DNA of 64,000 nucleotides from Rhodospirillaceae bacterium (GTDB taxonomy: Bacteria > Pseudomonadota > Alphaproteobacteria > MPNO01 > UBA2964), in contig PBIN01000014.1 in the NCBI GenBank assembly GCA_002720855.1, positions 519,619-583,618 of the forward strand, in the 5' to 3' direction. Numbering within the stretch: position 1 is the stretch's first letter; every line of letters starts with the position of its first letter. The notes beneath the pieces are model-generated. The model ran no database searches and was not told the origin of the DNA. It worked only from the letters and a program-made list of their open reading frames with translations. A program made the translations under genes and the position numbers. Of the stretch, positions 37,402-45,774 are shown piece after piece.

Positions 37402-37574
37402 CTATGACAAATAAATCGAAAAAGCCGGAACCTGAACGGGTCTATGTAATGAAAAAGCGTAACTGCTTGAAATGTGGAGAGCGTTTCGACAGCAGTTGGG
37501 CAGGTGAGCGCGTCTGCAAACGCTGCAAATCCAGCGGAAGCTGGCGCAGCGGGTCGGACTTTGAGGCCGCCTAG
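37398..37574 (+). CDS. Small zinc-ribbon protein
   Basis: A 58-residue protein not listed by long-ORF criteria. Two CxxC pairs (CLKC and CKRC, about residues 24-27 and 41-44) with a 13-residue spacing form a treble-clef/zinc-ribbon motif; the rest is Lys/Arg/Ser-rich. Such proteins are common in Alphaproteobacteria and may bind nucleic acid. A second Met at 37404 is possible. The first ATG lies in a perfect inverted repeat (CCATACG-TTAC-CGTATGG, 37384-37401). Confidence 0.8.
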   Translation: MAMTNKSKKPEPERVYVMKKRNCLKCGERFDSSWAGERVCKRCKSSGSWRSGSDFEAA

Positions 37575-37676
37575 AGCCTTTGCAGGCCCAGGAGGGGCCG
37601 TTCGCTCATAGACCCTACAAATCTTCAGTGCTAAAGTCCGTTTCTCAGTGGATTTTTTGGTGTGAGGACGTGTGCC

Positions 37677-38579
37677 ATGGATCAACCGGTAAAAGTTCAA
37701 TACAAACCGCTTTCTTCCGCCTGCGGTGTGGAAATTCTCGGCCTGGATTTGCGCGAGAACCTGCCGCAGCAGACGATTGATGAAATTCGCGCATTGTGGA
37801 ACCAGTACATCGTTCTGGTATTTCGCAATCAGACTATTACAGAAGACGAACAACTGCGTTTTGCGGGAAAGTTCGGTGATCTCGGTGAGCGAAAAGCACC
37901 GCCGGAAGAGTTAAAGGAACGCACGACCGGCGTATTACAGAACGACCAACGTGTGATGCTCGTCAGCAATAAAATGCTCGAGGGAAAGCCGGTCGGTTCG
38001 TTTGGCGATGGCGATATGTGGTATCACATCGATTCCGGTTACGCGAAAAACCCGTATACTTATACCTTCCTCTATGGCGTCGAGTTGCCGTCGGAAGGCG
38101 GGAATACGCTTTTTGGTAACATGTATAAGGCCTACGACTCGCTGAGCCAGGATCTAAAAGATAAACTGGCCGGTCAGAAGGCACTTCATATCCATCAATA
38201 TGAACGGCGTGCGCGTGTCGATATATCAGGCGATATCAGCAAGATTCCACACTGGTTCCATCCGGTATTTGTCACGCATCCGGAGTCCGGGCGTAAATCC
38301 CTGTTCGTGGACCGGTTGATGACCCAGCGCATTGAAGGGGTTAGCCACGACGAGAGTGAAGCGATCCTTGAGGAGCTTTATGCTGCAGGCGAAAATCCTG
38401 AAAACGTTTATGAGCATGAATGGGAATTGGGTGATTTCGTCATGTGGGACAATCGTTGCGCCATTCACGGACGCACATGGTTTGACCCTCAAGAACCCCG
38501 GTTGTTGCGTCGCTGTACGATTGAGGGCGGCCCACTATACGAAGAGTTATCGGACTACCCCCAGAATCAATCCGCCTAG
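37677..38579 (+). CDS. TauD/TfdA-family Fe(II)/2-oxoglutarate dioxygenase
   Basis: A 300-residue dioxygenase from the chosen start. The iron ligands are H117-x-D119 (WYHIDSG) and H264 (CAIHGRTWF), and R275 is the likely 2-oxoglutarate-binding Arg. Family members hydroxylate taurine, alkylsulfates, 2,4-D and other substrates. ATG 37677 is preceded by GAGGA 8 bases upstream; the upstream start at 37662 lacks this. It lies 102 bp after the zinc-ribbon gene and 80 bp before the cupin gene. Confidence 0.9.
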   Translation: MDQPVKVQYKPLSSACGVEILGLDLRENLPQQTIDEIRALWNQYIVLVFRNQTITEDEQLRFAGKFGDLGERKAPPEELKERTTGVLQNDQRVMLVSNKMLEGKPVGSFGDGDMWYHIDSGYAKNPYTYTFLYGVELPSEGGNTLFGNMYKAYDSLSQDLKDKLAGQKALHIHQYERRARVDISGDISKIPHWFHPVFVTHPESGRKSLFVDRLMTQRIEGVSHDESEAILEELYAAGENPENVYEHEWELGDFVMWDNRCAIHGRTWFDPQEPRLLRRCTIEGGPLYEELSDYPQNQSA

Positions 38580-38659
38580 ACACACGTTTCAAAGGTGGCG
38601 TTGACGTGCGGGAATTCCCGTGTTTCGGTTTCTCCAAAGATTGAGAAAGGAGAATTTCT

Positions 38660-39208
38660 ATGGCTGTTGCCCGTCACCCACGCCCCCCTGAACTTGTCGA
38701 TACGCCCATCGATGAGATCATGGAGCAGTATGTTGCCCGGTTTAGGACCCGCATTCCCGACTGGGAAGCTTTCGAAGATGCAAAAATAGAAGGGTACAAG
38801 CGGGCACAGCATCGTTTCATTGGTGCCGGCGGATCGGGCAAGCATGGCGATATGAACGCAATTCCGCCGCGCGCACACACGCTGAGCATAATGTATGTCG
38901 AGCCGGGCCAGGGAAACGCACCCCACACGCATGAAGTCGAAGAGACATTTTTCGTGCTTAAGGGGCACCTTGATGTTTTTGTTGAGGACGAGGAAGGCAA
39001 TCGTCTAACGACCAGACTCGGACAGTGGGACTGCATCACGTCGCCGCCAGGCGTAATTCATGGTTACGACAATAACAGTCTCGAGCCGGTATGGTTTCAG
39101 GTCATGCTCGGTCGTGGTGTTCCTGAGACGATGGGCTATGCCGATGACGAACTTTTTGCGCGCCGCGATGCCCATTTGAAGGAGAGCAATAACCCTCCGC
39201 AAAGTTAG
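38660..39208 (+). CDS. Cupin-domain protein
   Basis: A 182-residue protein with a single cupin barrel (about 75-160). Candidate metal ligands H89, H91, E95 and H134 are all present (GNAPHTHEVEETFFVLKGH and PPGVIHGYD), so it probably binds a metal and may be an enzyme. Its N-terminal ~70 residues are helical. It follows the TauD-type gene on the same strand. The last 4 bp overlap the stop of the convergent transporter gene. The substrate is unknown. Confidence 0.85.
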   Translation: MAVARHPRPPELVDTPIDEIMEQYVARFRTRIPDWEAFEDAKIEGYKRAQHRFIGAGGSGKHGDMNAIPPRAHTLSIMYVEPGQGNAPHTHEVEETFFVLKGHLDVFVEDEEGNRLTTRLGQWDCITSPPGVIHGYDNNSLEPVWFQVMLGRGVPETMGYADDELFARRDAHLKESNNPPQS

Positions 39209-39789
39209 GCTGGTTGTATTCCAAGCCGTTCATCACGCTGGCGTAACCACATAATCGCTGGCAGAGCGAGGACGATCATCCAGCTCTTGCCAACAATTTG
39301 CCCCGCGATGAAGTCGAGACTGCCGAACGCCAGATAGAGGAAGATGGCGCTGTCGATTACGAGACCGACAATGCCGCTGGCGAATACAGCTAAAACCAGT
39401 CTCCGACGCTGCAAAGGTGTGTAGACAGCGAAGTCTGCCAACTCGGACACAAGGAAAGCAGTGCCAGAGGCGAGGACCAAAGCGGGTGGTGCCAAAAAAG
39501 CCGATAGTGCAGCTCCTGCCAAAATCGCAGCGATTGCGAACTTGACGCCGAGTCTCCGTTGAACGAGGTCGCGTAAGACCAACGCCAAACCAATCATTAA
39601 AACGCCACTGGGTGCCATTAAACCCGGTGCGACGGGAATTAAACAGGGACCGTTATCGAGGCATACGGTTCCCGCATTTCCGATCAGCCAGTTTGCAGCA
39701 GGAATGGTCAACGCAAACGCGCACAGGTAAATGTACCCCTCCGTTCGCAAGGATTTGACCATGCTGTCGGTTTTGTTTGTGTCTTGCAT
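39205..39789 (-). CDS. VUT family transporter (YhhQ-like, queuosine precursor importer)
   Basis: A 194-residue integral membrane protein with about six hydrophobic segments and the VUT/YhhQ pattern (GLALVLRDLVQRRLG, YTPLQRRR, GLVIDSAIFLYLAFG). E. coli YhhQ imports preQ0/preQ1. It starts 1 bp after the queC stop, so queC-VUT is an operon, which supports a queuosine-precursor role. Confidence 0.85.
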   Translation of the reverse strand: MQDTNKTDSMVKSLRTEGYIYLCAFALTIPAANWLIGNAGTVCLDNGPCLIPVAPGLMAPSGVLMIGLALVLRDLVQRRLGVKFAIAAILAGAALSAFLAPPALVLASGTAFLVSELADFAVYTPLQRRRLVLAVFASGIVGLVIDSAIFLYLAFGSLDFIAGQIVGKSWMIVLALPAIMWLRQRDERLGIQPA

Positions 39790-39790
39790 G

Positions 39791-40519
39791 TTATTCTATG
39801 GGTCTGTGGGCTTTAACGATTTTTTCTATAAATCCTTCATGACCGGCCGCCCGCAGCGCACAGGCCGGGCAGCCGCCACAACCATAACCCCAATCGTGTC
39901 GCGTATTACGATCGCCGAGATAGCAACTATGGCTATATTCGACAATGATATCAGTTAGTTGGGTGCCACCTATCTGATCAGCGAGCTCCCAAATCGCCGT
40001 TTTGTCGAGATGCATGAGCGGCGTGTGTAAAACAAAATCACTATCCATTCCAATATTGAGCGCGTTCTCCATAGCGGTAATCGCGTCGCTCCGGCAATCG
40101 GGATAACCTGAATAGTCGACCTCTCCGACACCAAGAACAATATGCCGGATGCCGCGGCGGTAAGCGATAGCGGCGGCCAATGTCAAAAAAACGAGGTTGC
40201 GGCCCGGAACAAACGTGTTGGGAAGCCCACCTTCAGCGAAGGCAATCTCGGTGTCCCGCGTCAGTGCCGTCTCACTGATATTCCCAAGAACGGGTATGGC
40301 ATGCAGGTGATCGCTGCCAAGTTTTCGTTTCCAAGGAGGAAAGGTGTTTTTTATTGCCGCTAAAACCTGCTCGCGGCAATCGAGTTCTACCGAGTGTCGC
40401 TGGCCATAGTCAAAACCGACCGTTTCCACATTGGTAAATTGGTCGATTGCCCAAGCGAGACAGGTTGAACTGTCCTGCCCGCCAGAGAAGAGCACTAACG
40501 CTTTGGTTTCGTCCGTCAT
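39791..40519 (-). CDS. queC: 7-cyano-7-deazaguanine synthase
   Basis: A 242-residue PP-loop ATPase making preQ0 from 7-carboxy-7-deazaguanine and ammonia. [10 protein letters not shown] (about 12-21) is the PP loop; the zinc site is in the CxxxD...GGCPACALR region near the C terminus ([16 protein letters not shown]). Downstream it is coupled to the VUT transporter. queD and queE are not in the window. Confidence 0.96.
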   Translation of the reverse strand: MTDETKALVLFSGGQDSSTCLAWAIDQFTNVETVGFDYGQRHSVELDCREQVLAAIKNTFPPWKRKLGSDHLHAIPVLGNISETALTRDTEIAFAEGGLPNTFVPGRNLVFLTLAAAIAYRRGIRHIVLGVGEVDYSGYPDCRSDAITAMENALNIGMDSDFVLHTPLMHLDKTAIWELADQIGGTQLTDIIVEYSHSCYLGDRNTRHDWGYGCGGCPACALRAAGHEGFIEKIVKAHRPIE

Positions 40520-40674
40520 AGGCTCTCCCTAACCTTTCCCTGACAGCCGTGCAAGTCTTCCTTTGAGCCCCCTGTTGGCGTGACAGAATCTCTTCCGTCG
40601 CCTATAAATTACGGGTCGTTTATAGGCTTAAACGTGGCGCATATTGATTTGTTGGAGATGTTTCGACGATCCGC

Positions 40675-40857
40675 TTGTTGCTCGCAATTCTTCTGCCCTG
40701 GCTTTCGTTCTTTTTTATCGGAAAGACGATGCAGGGAATTATCTGCATAATTTTGCAGTTGACGTTAATCGGGTGGATACCCGCGGCAATATGGGCCGTT
40801 TACGCACTTAGCCAGTACAATACGGATAAGAAAATTGCCGAGGCGACGAAACAATAG
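40675..40857 (+). CDS. YqaE/Pmp3-family small membrane protein
   Basis: A 60-residue protein with two hydrophobic helices (about 2-18 and 21-47) and a short basic tail; UPF0057/Pmp3 proteins influence membrane potential and salt tolerance. The TTG at 40675 is the first standard start. Family members begin with about two more residues (M-R/I-R-LLLA...), which here would start at ATC (40669) or ACG (40666); a GGAG site at 40654-40657 is well spaced for these but far from the TTG. The true start may be non-canonical. Confidence 0.8.
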   Translation: MLLAILLPWLSFFFIGKTMQGIICIILQLTLIGWIPAAIWAVYALSQYNTDKKIAEATKQ

Positions 40858-40880
40858 CCGCGACATCCTGAAGGAATATT

Positions 40881-41132
40881 ATGTCCAATAGTGCCGTCTC
40901 AACGATCATCAAGATCGCGATATTTTCTCTCCTGGTCGGGTTAGCACTCGCCTTTTTTGACATTAGTCCGCGATCTCTCGTCGAAAATCTCGGTGAGACT
41001 GTTGTTGATATTTATGAGGTCGTTCTCAGTTTCTTCAAATGGGCCTTCAAATACATATTGCTGGGCGCGGTCGTCGTCGTACCGATCTGGTTGGTGTTTT
41101 TCCTGATCGGATTGGCCAAGAAGAAAAAATAG
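40881..41132 (+). CDS. Small membrane protein, DUF6460-like
   Basis: An 83-residue protein with two transmembrane helices (about 9-26 and 56-78) joined by an amphipathic segment LVENLGETVVDIYEVVLSFF. The pattern NLGETVVDIYEV...YILLGAVVVVPIWLV resembles alphaproteobacterial DUF6460 proteins. It lies 23 bp after the YqaE-like gene on the same strand and is probably co-transcribed. Function unknown. Confidence 0.75.
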   Translation: MSNSAVSTIIKIAIFSLLVGLALAFFDISPRSLVENLGETVVDIYEVVLSFFKWAFKYILLGAVVVVPIWLVFFLIGLAKKKK

Positions 41133-41150
41133 TACCCTGATTTTAAGGGT
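41128..41150 (-). terminator. Weak candidate terminator of the D-2-hydroxyacid dehydrogenase gene
   Basis: ACCCT (41134-41138) pairs with AGGGT (41146-41150) around a 7-base loop that includes the stop codon of the minus-strand gene. On the minus strand a T-rich run follows the stem after about four bases (complement of AAAAAA, 41123-41129). The 5-bp stem is short. Confidence 0.3.
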
Positions 41151-42258
41151 TAGGCGGGCCGTATCCCGGATGATCGGGAGTTGGCTCATTTGCGGTCAAA
41201 ACGGTGGTTCCTGCAAACCGCTCTTTCCAGCGATCTATGACTTCAGGGTTAAAGACATTGTTGGGTACTTCGCCTGCAAGGGCCTGCAGTACAGCATTTG
41301 TTGCCCAAACATAGCCCGGTCCCAATCCGCTGGCCTGATTTGACGATACCATATGTGGTGACAGAATTACCTTGTCGCCGAGCTTCTTGAGTGGCGAATT
41401 CTTGTCGATAGGTTCGTCCGCAAAGGCGTCAATTGCGGCGGCGGCGATTACATCATTTTCCAGAGCATCAGCCAAAGCTGCCTCGTCAACATTGGCGCCG
41501 CGGGAGGTATTTACGAATATGGCCGATGGTTTCATCTGGGCGAACCTTTCAGCGTTCATAAGTTTCGATGTTTCCTTTGTGTTGACGCAATGCATGCTGA
41601 CGATGTCAGATTCCGCGAGTAGCGTATCGAGGTCGACTTTCTCGACGCCATTTCGAATAAACCTTTCATCATCGATATACGGATCGGCGGCAATAATTTG
41701 CATATTCCATGGCGCAAATAGTTGGGCCACCCGCGCACCAATTCTGCCAAGACCAATCAGGCCGAGGGTAAGGCCGGGGTAACCGTCAGTCGAACGGCGA
41801 CCGAGATACTGACCCATCAATCCGGGGTCGCGCCAGTCGCCACCTTTGACTGCGGCGTCCCGCTGGCTGGTTTTTTTAAGTGTTGCCAAAATAAACGCGA
41901 CTGTGCCTTCCGCAACGCCGTAGCAGTTGGATTCTGTTGGGGCGTGGCAAACCAATATTCCGAGTTCAGTTGCAGCTTCGACATCGACATCGTCGGTTCC
42001 AACAGTGCATTTGGCGACAACGCGCAGGTTGGGACTCGACTCCAAAATATTTCGGGTGATGGGACTTGATCGGATTGAGGTCCCCATGAGCGCTTCCGCA
42101 TCTTTTGCCATTTCGATCATGTCTTGTTCATTGTCGCCTTGAGGCGAATGCCAACCGGCCTGGCCCATTGAGAGGCCGCAGCCATATTTTTCCAGCTTGG
42201 TGTGACATTCGGCTTCTTCATCTACCGGCGCGAATATAAAGACCTTTGGATCGCTCAT
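41143..42258 (-). CDS. D-2-hydroxyacid dehydrogenase family protein
   Basis: A 371-residue NAD-dependent dehydrogenase. The NAD-binding motif is GLIGLGRIGARVA (near residue 165); NTSRGANVDE holds the substrate-binding Arg, DAFADEPID the Glu and LSPHMVSSN the catalytic His. It has no ACT domain, so differs from serA at 19935-21533. The N-terminal ~50 residues and the tail extend past the core. The natural 2-hydroxyacid is unknown. Confidence 0.9.
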   Translation of the reverse strand: MSDPKVFIFAPVDEEAECHTKLEKYGCGLSMGQAGWHSPQGDNEQDMIEMAKDAEALMGTSIRSSPITRNILESSPNLRVVAKCTVGTDDVDVEAATELGILVCHAPTESNCYGVAEGTVAFILATLKKTSQRDAAVKGGDWRDPGLMGQYLGRRSTDGYPGLTLGLIGLGRIGARVAQLFAPWNMQIIAADPYIDDERFIRNGVEKVDLDTLLAESDIVSMHCVNTKETSKLMNAERFAQMKPSAIFVNTSRGANVDEAALADALENDVIAAAAIDAFADEPIDKNSPLKKLGDKVILSPHMVSSNQASGLGPGYVWATNAVLQALAGEVPNNVFNPEVIDRWKERFAGTTVLTANEPTPDHPGYGPPNP

Positions 42259-42362
42259 AATTCCCTCAAATTTCTGGAGTAAGTGTAATTTGGTGTCAGT
42301 GTATCAAATCAAAACGGTGGCGCTAGGGCGCGAGGAAAACGCACAGGCGCCTTTGAGATATC

Positions 42363-42377
42363 AACAAGTTTCTTGTT
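42363..42377 (+). repeat. Inverted repeat in the divergent region before the 110-residue gene
   Basis: AACAAG-TTT-CTTGTT (42363-42377) is a perfect inverted repeat, followed immediately by TTAACGTTAA. It lies between the divergent genes at 42258 and 42453, so it may be an operator. No binding protein can be named. Confidence 0.35.
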
Positions 42378-42452
42378 AACGTTAATAATTTGGAAAATTT
42401 TTTGCGCCATCATTTATGTCGAATGGACTATGGAATGAAGGCTGCATAAGTC

Positions 42453-42785
42453 ATGTCAAACACGACAGAAATCTATATTTGCTATCCTGGACAGTCGATC
42501 AAGGAAGGCAAATGCGAATATAGCGATATCCAAACGCGTATGGAGGCGGACAGCGATGCCGCCAGGAGATTTGCTGCAGATCCTGGAATCGCGAAGATCG
42601 CCTATTACAAAGTCAACGAAGACGGCGACTTTAAAATCATGTGCACAAAAGAAAACGCGAACGTGCAAAATACGCGCGGCCGCAAGAAGCTGGATTCAGG
42701 AGCACGCACCCATCCGGATCGCAAGCGTCGGGCCCCCAAAAAACAGGGTCTTTTTGGTCGCCTAAAATCCGCTTTGGCGGACTAA
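42453..42785 (+). CDS. Small hypothetical basic protein
   Basis: A 110-residue protein. The N-terminal ~65 residues alternate strands and helices (IYICYPGQS, AKIAYYKVNEDGDFKIMC); from residue 68 it is Arg/Lys-rich, ending in KKQGLFGRLKSALAD. I do not recognise it. The frame has codon use like its neighbours and no competing gene, and it begins 38 bases after an ATG-poor leader. It converges with the DUF1491 gene, 4 bp between stops. Confidence 0.7.
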   Translation: MSNTTEIYICYPGQSIKEGKCEYSDIQTRMEADSDAARRFAADPGIAKIAYYKVNEDGDFKIMCTKENANVQNTRGRKKLDSGARTHPDRKRRAPKKQGLFGRLKSALAD

Positions 42786-42789
42786 CATT

Positions 42790-43122
42790 CTAAAGCCCGT
42801 CGACTGGCACGTTTCCGTCGCGGCTTTCAATTTCGATCACCCATAGATCAGGGTCCTGTTGGATCGATTTGCGGATGCGTTCATCGGCGTCGTGTTCTTC
42901 TATAACGTCTTCTTTATGGGCTGCATACCAACTCAAATTACCGTCCAGATCGCGTATTTGTGAAAAAAGGCGGCAGCCCACGCCCGCCTGATAGATTTTT
43001 AGTAAAATTGTTCCACCCATTCTCTCGCCGGAGTTAATTACCACGGCCGGAATGCCCTCCACTGAACAGCGTTTTAAATGCGCGTCGATCCAAATATGTG
43101 TCGGAATTCTATCATCTGTCAT
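42790..43122 (-). CDS. DUF1491 family protein
   Basis: A 110-residue protein of a family found almost only in Alphaproteobacteria. HIWIDAHLKRCSVEGIPAVVINSGERMGGTILLKI at the start and DPDLWVIEIESRDG near the end are the characteristic segments. It is 8 bp downstream of the DUF1501 gene on the same strand. Function unknown. Confidence 0.88.
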   Translation of the reverse strand: MTDDRIPTHIWIDAHLKRCSVEGIPAVVINSGERMGGTILLKIYQAGVGCRLFSQIRDLDGNLSWYAAHKEDVIEEHDADERIRKSIQQDPDLWVIEIESRDGNVPVDGL

Positions 43123-43130
43123 CGCGCTTA

Positions 43131-44327
43131 CTATGTCCGTACTAATTTACCTGGCGGTGGCACCGCCCCTTTGCTGTCTGGGAAAATTTTACGTTCCAAA
43201 ATCCCATTAGGGATATCGAAATGTTGATGCATTATCGTTTTAAAGAGTGCGCGGGTATCACTGGTTGCTGCCAAATCACGTCCGCCGAAGAGTGCATCCT
43301 GTCGAAGGCTGGGCCAGTGTGTTGCTACGCGTCCGCCTGCAACAGCGCCGCCAAGCAGAATTGCTGCGCCGCCGGCACCGTGGTCGGTTCCTTTGCTGCC
43401 ATTCATACGTACCGTGCGCCCGAATTCGGTAACAACACAAATAACGGTATCGCGCCAGACAGGTTTTAGTCTGCCCGCCAGTTCATTCAGCCCATTGCCC
43501 AAAAGCCCCAGGTTCCTGGCTAACCTGCCGGCCTCCGCACCCTGATTTGCGTGAGTGTCCCACCCGCCCATTTCAATTACCGCGACTCGGGCACCCTGAT
43601 CAGCGGCAAGCAGGCGACCGGCCGCCTCTGCGAGTGTTTTGAATCGCCCAGGGTTGCGCATGTTGCCGCGCTTCATTTTCGTATCACCGAGGACGGAACC
43701 GGTCATGGCTTGAGCTCTTCTCCCTTCTTTTAAAGCGCGATTAAAAATCGGGTCTGCCTGATAGAGCCTTCCAAGCGAATTTAGCAGATGTTCTGGCGAT
43801 GGCGGTATCCGCGCTGGGGCCCAGGACGCTATCGGTGTGGATCCACGCATCACGGGCGGTGTGTCGTAGCCCACAGCCAGTCCCAGTCTACCAGCGCTCT
43901 TATCAATCACACCAAGAGCTCTATTGAGCCAGCCATCCTGAAGCATGTGGGCCTTTGCAGCTCCATTTTCGAGGACATTTTGCGCATCAAAATGTGACCG
44001 TGTTCGTTGTGGGACAGCAATCGCATGTATAATCGCCATGTCACCTGATCTGTAATATTTTTGTATCGGCGTTAAAGATTTGTGCATCGCAAAGTTCTGA
44101 TCGAGAGCGATCGTATTGTCAGAGGCCTGCAACAAACCGTCCCGAAGATCGCTATAGTTCGGATCACCCAGCGGGGGAAATGCGGCGAGGCCATCCATAC
44201 CACCGCGCAACACGACCAGGACAAATCTTTTTTTGGTGTTGGCAGCGGCAACAGCAAGGCCAGGCACAGCGGTGCTGGACAACGCAGTGGCGGAGGCTCC
44301 GATAAGGAATTCGCGGCGGGTCGTCAT
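43131..44327 (-). CDS. DUF1501 domain-containing protein (sulfatase-like fold), Tat-exported
   Basis: A 398-residue protein with a Tat signal (TRREFLIG, residues 3-10, then a hydrophobic core to about 28). The mature part has the DUF1501 pattern VLRGGMDGLAAFPPLGDP, MGGWDTHANQG and VVTEFGRTVRMNGSKGTDHGAGG; it is related to alkaline-phosphatase/sulfatase-like proteins. It is exported folded, perhaps with metal cofactors. It begins 3 bp after the DUF1800 gene ends; the two families co-occur as pairs in many bacteria. Its substrate is unknown. Confidence 0.93.
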   Translation of the reverse strand: MTTRREFLIGASATALSSTAVPGLAVAAANTKKRFVLVVLRGGMDGLAAFPPLGDPNYSDLRDGLLQASDNTIALDQNFAMHKSLTPIQKYYRSGDMAIIHAIAVPQRTRSHFDAQNVLENGAAKAHMLQDGWLNRALGVIDKSAGRLGLAVGYDTPPVMRGSTPIASWAPARIPPSPEHLLNSLGRLYQADPIFNRALKEGRRAQAMTGSVLGDTKMKRGNMRNPGRFKTLAEAAGRLLAADQGARVAVIEMGGWDTHANQGAEAGRLARNLGLLGNGLNELAGRLKPVWRDTVICVVTEFGRTVRMNGSKGTDHGAGGAAILLGGAVAGGRVATHWPSLRQDALFGGRDLAATSDTRALFKTIMHQHFDIPNGILERKIFPDSKGAVPPPGKLVRT

Positions 44328-44330
44328 TTT

Positions 44331-45656
44331 CTACCTCCTTTGAAATTCCGGACTGGAAAGGAGAAGAGATAGCGCCGCCCGGCGGCTCGGGGCTTGCTTA
44401 AGTGCCGTCAGGGTTTCGATACGGGCAATTGGCCCTAAGGCTTGTTCTGCAAGTTGTACTGGATCGTGCCGCTTGGTGTTGCGGCGCGCCAGGAGATCCA
44501 TCAGCTCAACCCGGCGCAGTAAGGATTCTGGACTTATCCAATCCTTTGCTGTGTCTGGCCACCCCGCAGGAGAAGGCGCTGAAAATGGGAGTTGGCCAAG
44601 CAATCGCAAAGCATGGATCATATGTTTGGGCTTGTCGGGTGGACCCAGCATGCGAAAAGCAGAAATCACGAGCCCGCTTGGCGACTTGATTTTTGTCAAA
44701 GGTTTGTTCCAGATGGCGGGAAGAGCGACAAGTTCACGCGCCATTGCGCCGAGATTTCCATTGGTTTCCAGATATTTTTTTTGCAGCTGTTTTACGACCG
44801 CGGGCGGTGGATTGTCGGCGACAAAATGGCGGGCAAGTTTGGTTGCAATAAATTGGGCTGTTGAGGGGTGTTGCGCAAGATTGCGGAGTGCTCGCTCAGC
44901 TTCTTGTTGTCCATCCTCAGGATACCGGCGGCCCAAAAGTGTTTTCGAATCCGGTTCATGGCGTCTGTCATTGAACCAGAATCCGCCAGCGTTACTGTGT
45001 CGTTTTGGCGCAACAGTCCAGCCCGTCAACATTTTAGCCAGTGCGATGACGTCGGTTTGGGTATATCCGCCATTTACGCCCAAAGTGTGCAGCTCTAGGA
45101 TTTCGCGCGCCAGGTTTTCGTTAAGTCCCCGGCCCCGGCGTAACCCTACTGTGGAATTCGGGCCAATAGATGAAACATTGTCGAGATAAACCAGCATCGC
45201 GGGGTGTTTCGTGACGGCCACCAACATTTCCGCGAAGTTTCCGGCAACATATGGGCGGATAGCTTCGCGCTCAAATGCGCCAGCTATACCGCGAATTCGG
45301 CCTTTGGTTTTCGAAACGGTGAAATGGTTGCTCCAGAACCGGACCAGCCGTTCGCGAAAAGGAGTATCAGTTTCGATAGCGGCACGATTGCGGCGCCGGA
45401 TTTCCTTGAAAAATAAAGGCCGAATACGGTCTTTGTTAAACATTTTCCGCATTTCGCGGGACCCACGCGCTTGCATCCATTCCTGAATGATTTCTTCGCT
45501 ACGAGGTAAATCATTGAAATAGGGTAGGGCGCCGTCCTCTGTTCCGAGTTGTCGGAGCAACCAACTTTGCGGGTCAGCAGCAATTCCGCCAAGATATCCT
45601 CGCTTGGGTCCGAGGCCAAAGCGATTTGCCGCAATAAATGCATCTACACTCGTCAT
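44331..45656 (-). CDS. DUF1800 domain-containing protein
   Basis: A 441-residue protein of the DUF1800 family. AANRFGLGPKRG at the N terminus, ENLAREILELHTLGVNGGYTQTDVIALAKMLTGW in the middle and FRMLGPPD...LGQLPFSAPSPAGWPDTAKDWISPESLLRRV are the family segments. No signal peptide is evident. It starts the DUF1800-DUF1501-DUF1491 operon. Such pairs occur in Planctomycetes and Proteobacteria; the function is not established. Confidence 0.93.
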   Translation of the reverse strand: MTSVDAFIAANRFGLGPKRGYLGGIAADPQSWLLRQLGTEDGALPYFNDLPRSEEIIQEWMQARGSREMRKMFNKDRIRPLFFKEIRRRNRAAIETDTPFRERLVRFWSNHFTVSKTKGRIRGIAGAFEREAIRPYVAGNFAEMLVAVTKHPAMLVYLDNVSSIGPNSTVGLRRGRGLNENLAREILELHTLGVNGGYTQTDVIALAKMLTGWTVAPKRHSNAGGFWFNDRRHEPDSKTLLGRRYPEDGQQEAERALRNLAQHPSTAQFIATKLARHFVADNPPPAVVKQLQKKYLETNGNLGAMARELVALPAIWNKPLTKIKSPSGLVISAFRMLGPPDKPKHMIHALRLLGQLPFSAPSPAGWPDTAKDWISPESLLRRVELMDLLARRNTKRHDPVQLAEQALGPIARIETLTALKQAPSRRAALSLLLSSPEFQRR

Positions 45657-45774
45657 ACTCTCGTCTCCGACGCCAATCCAAAATTGGATCTTGGCGGCGC
45701 TAAGATAGTAGGCAACGCGCCCTTATATCTATTACGAACGATTTGAGCGTTTTATTCCCGTCGATAAAAATTAA

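Noticed and set aside
37335-37853. 172-codon minus-strand frame
   Set aside because: Covers the zinc-ribbon gene and the start of the TauD-type gene, both better supported on the plus strand.
44473-45189. 238-codon plus-strand frame
   Set aside because: Antisense to the DUF1800 gene, which has family motifs in frame; Ser/Arg-rich shadow.
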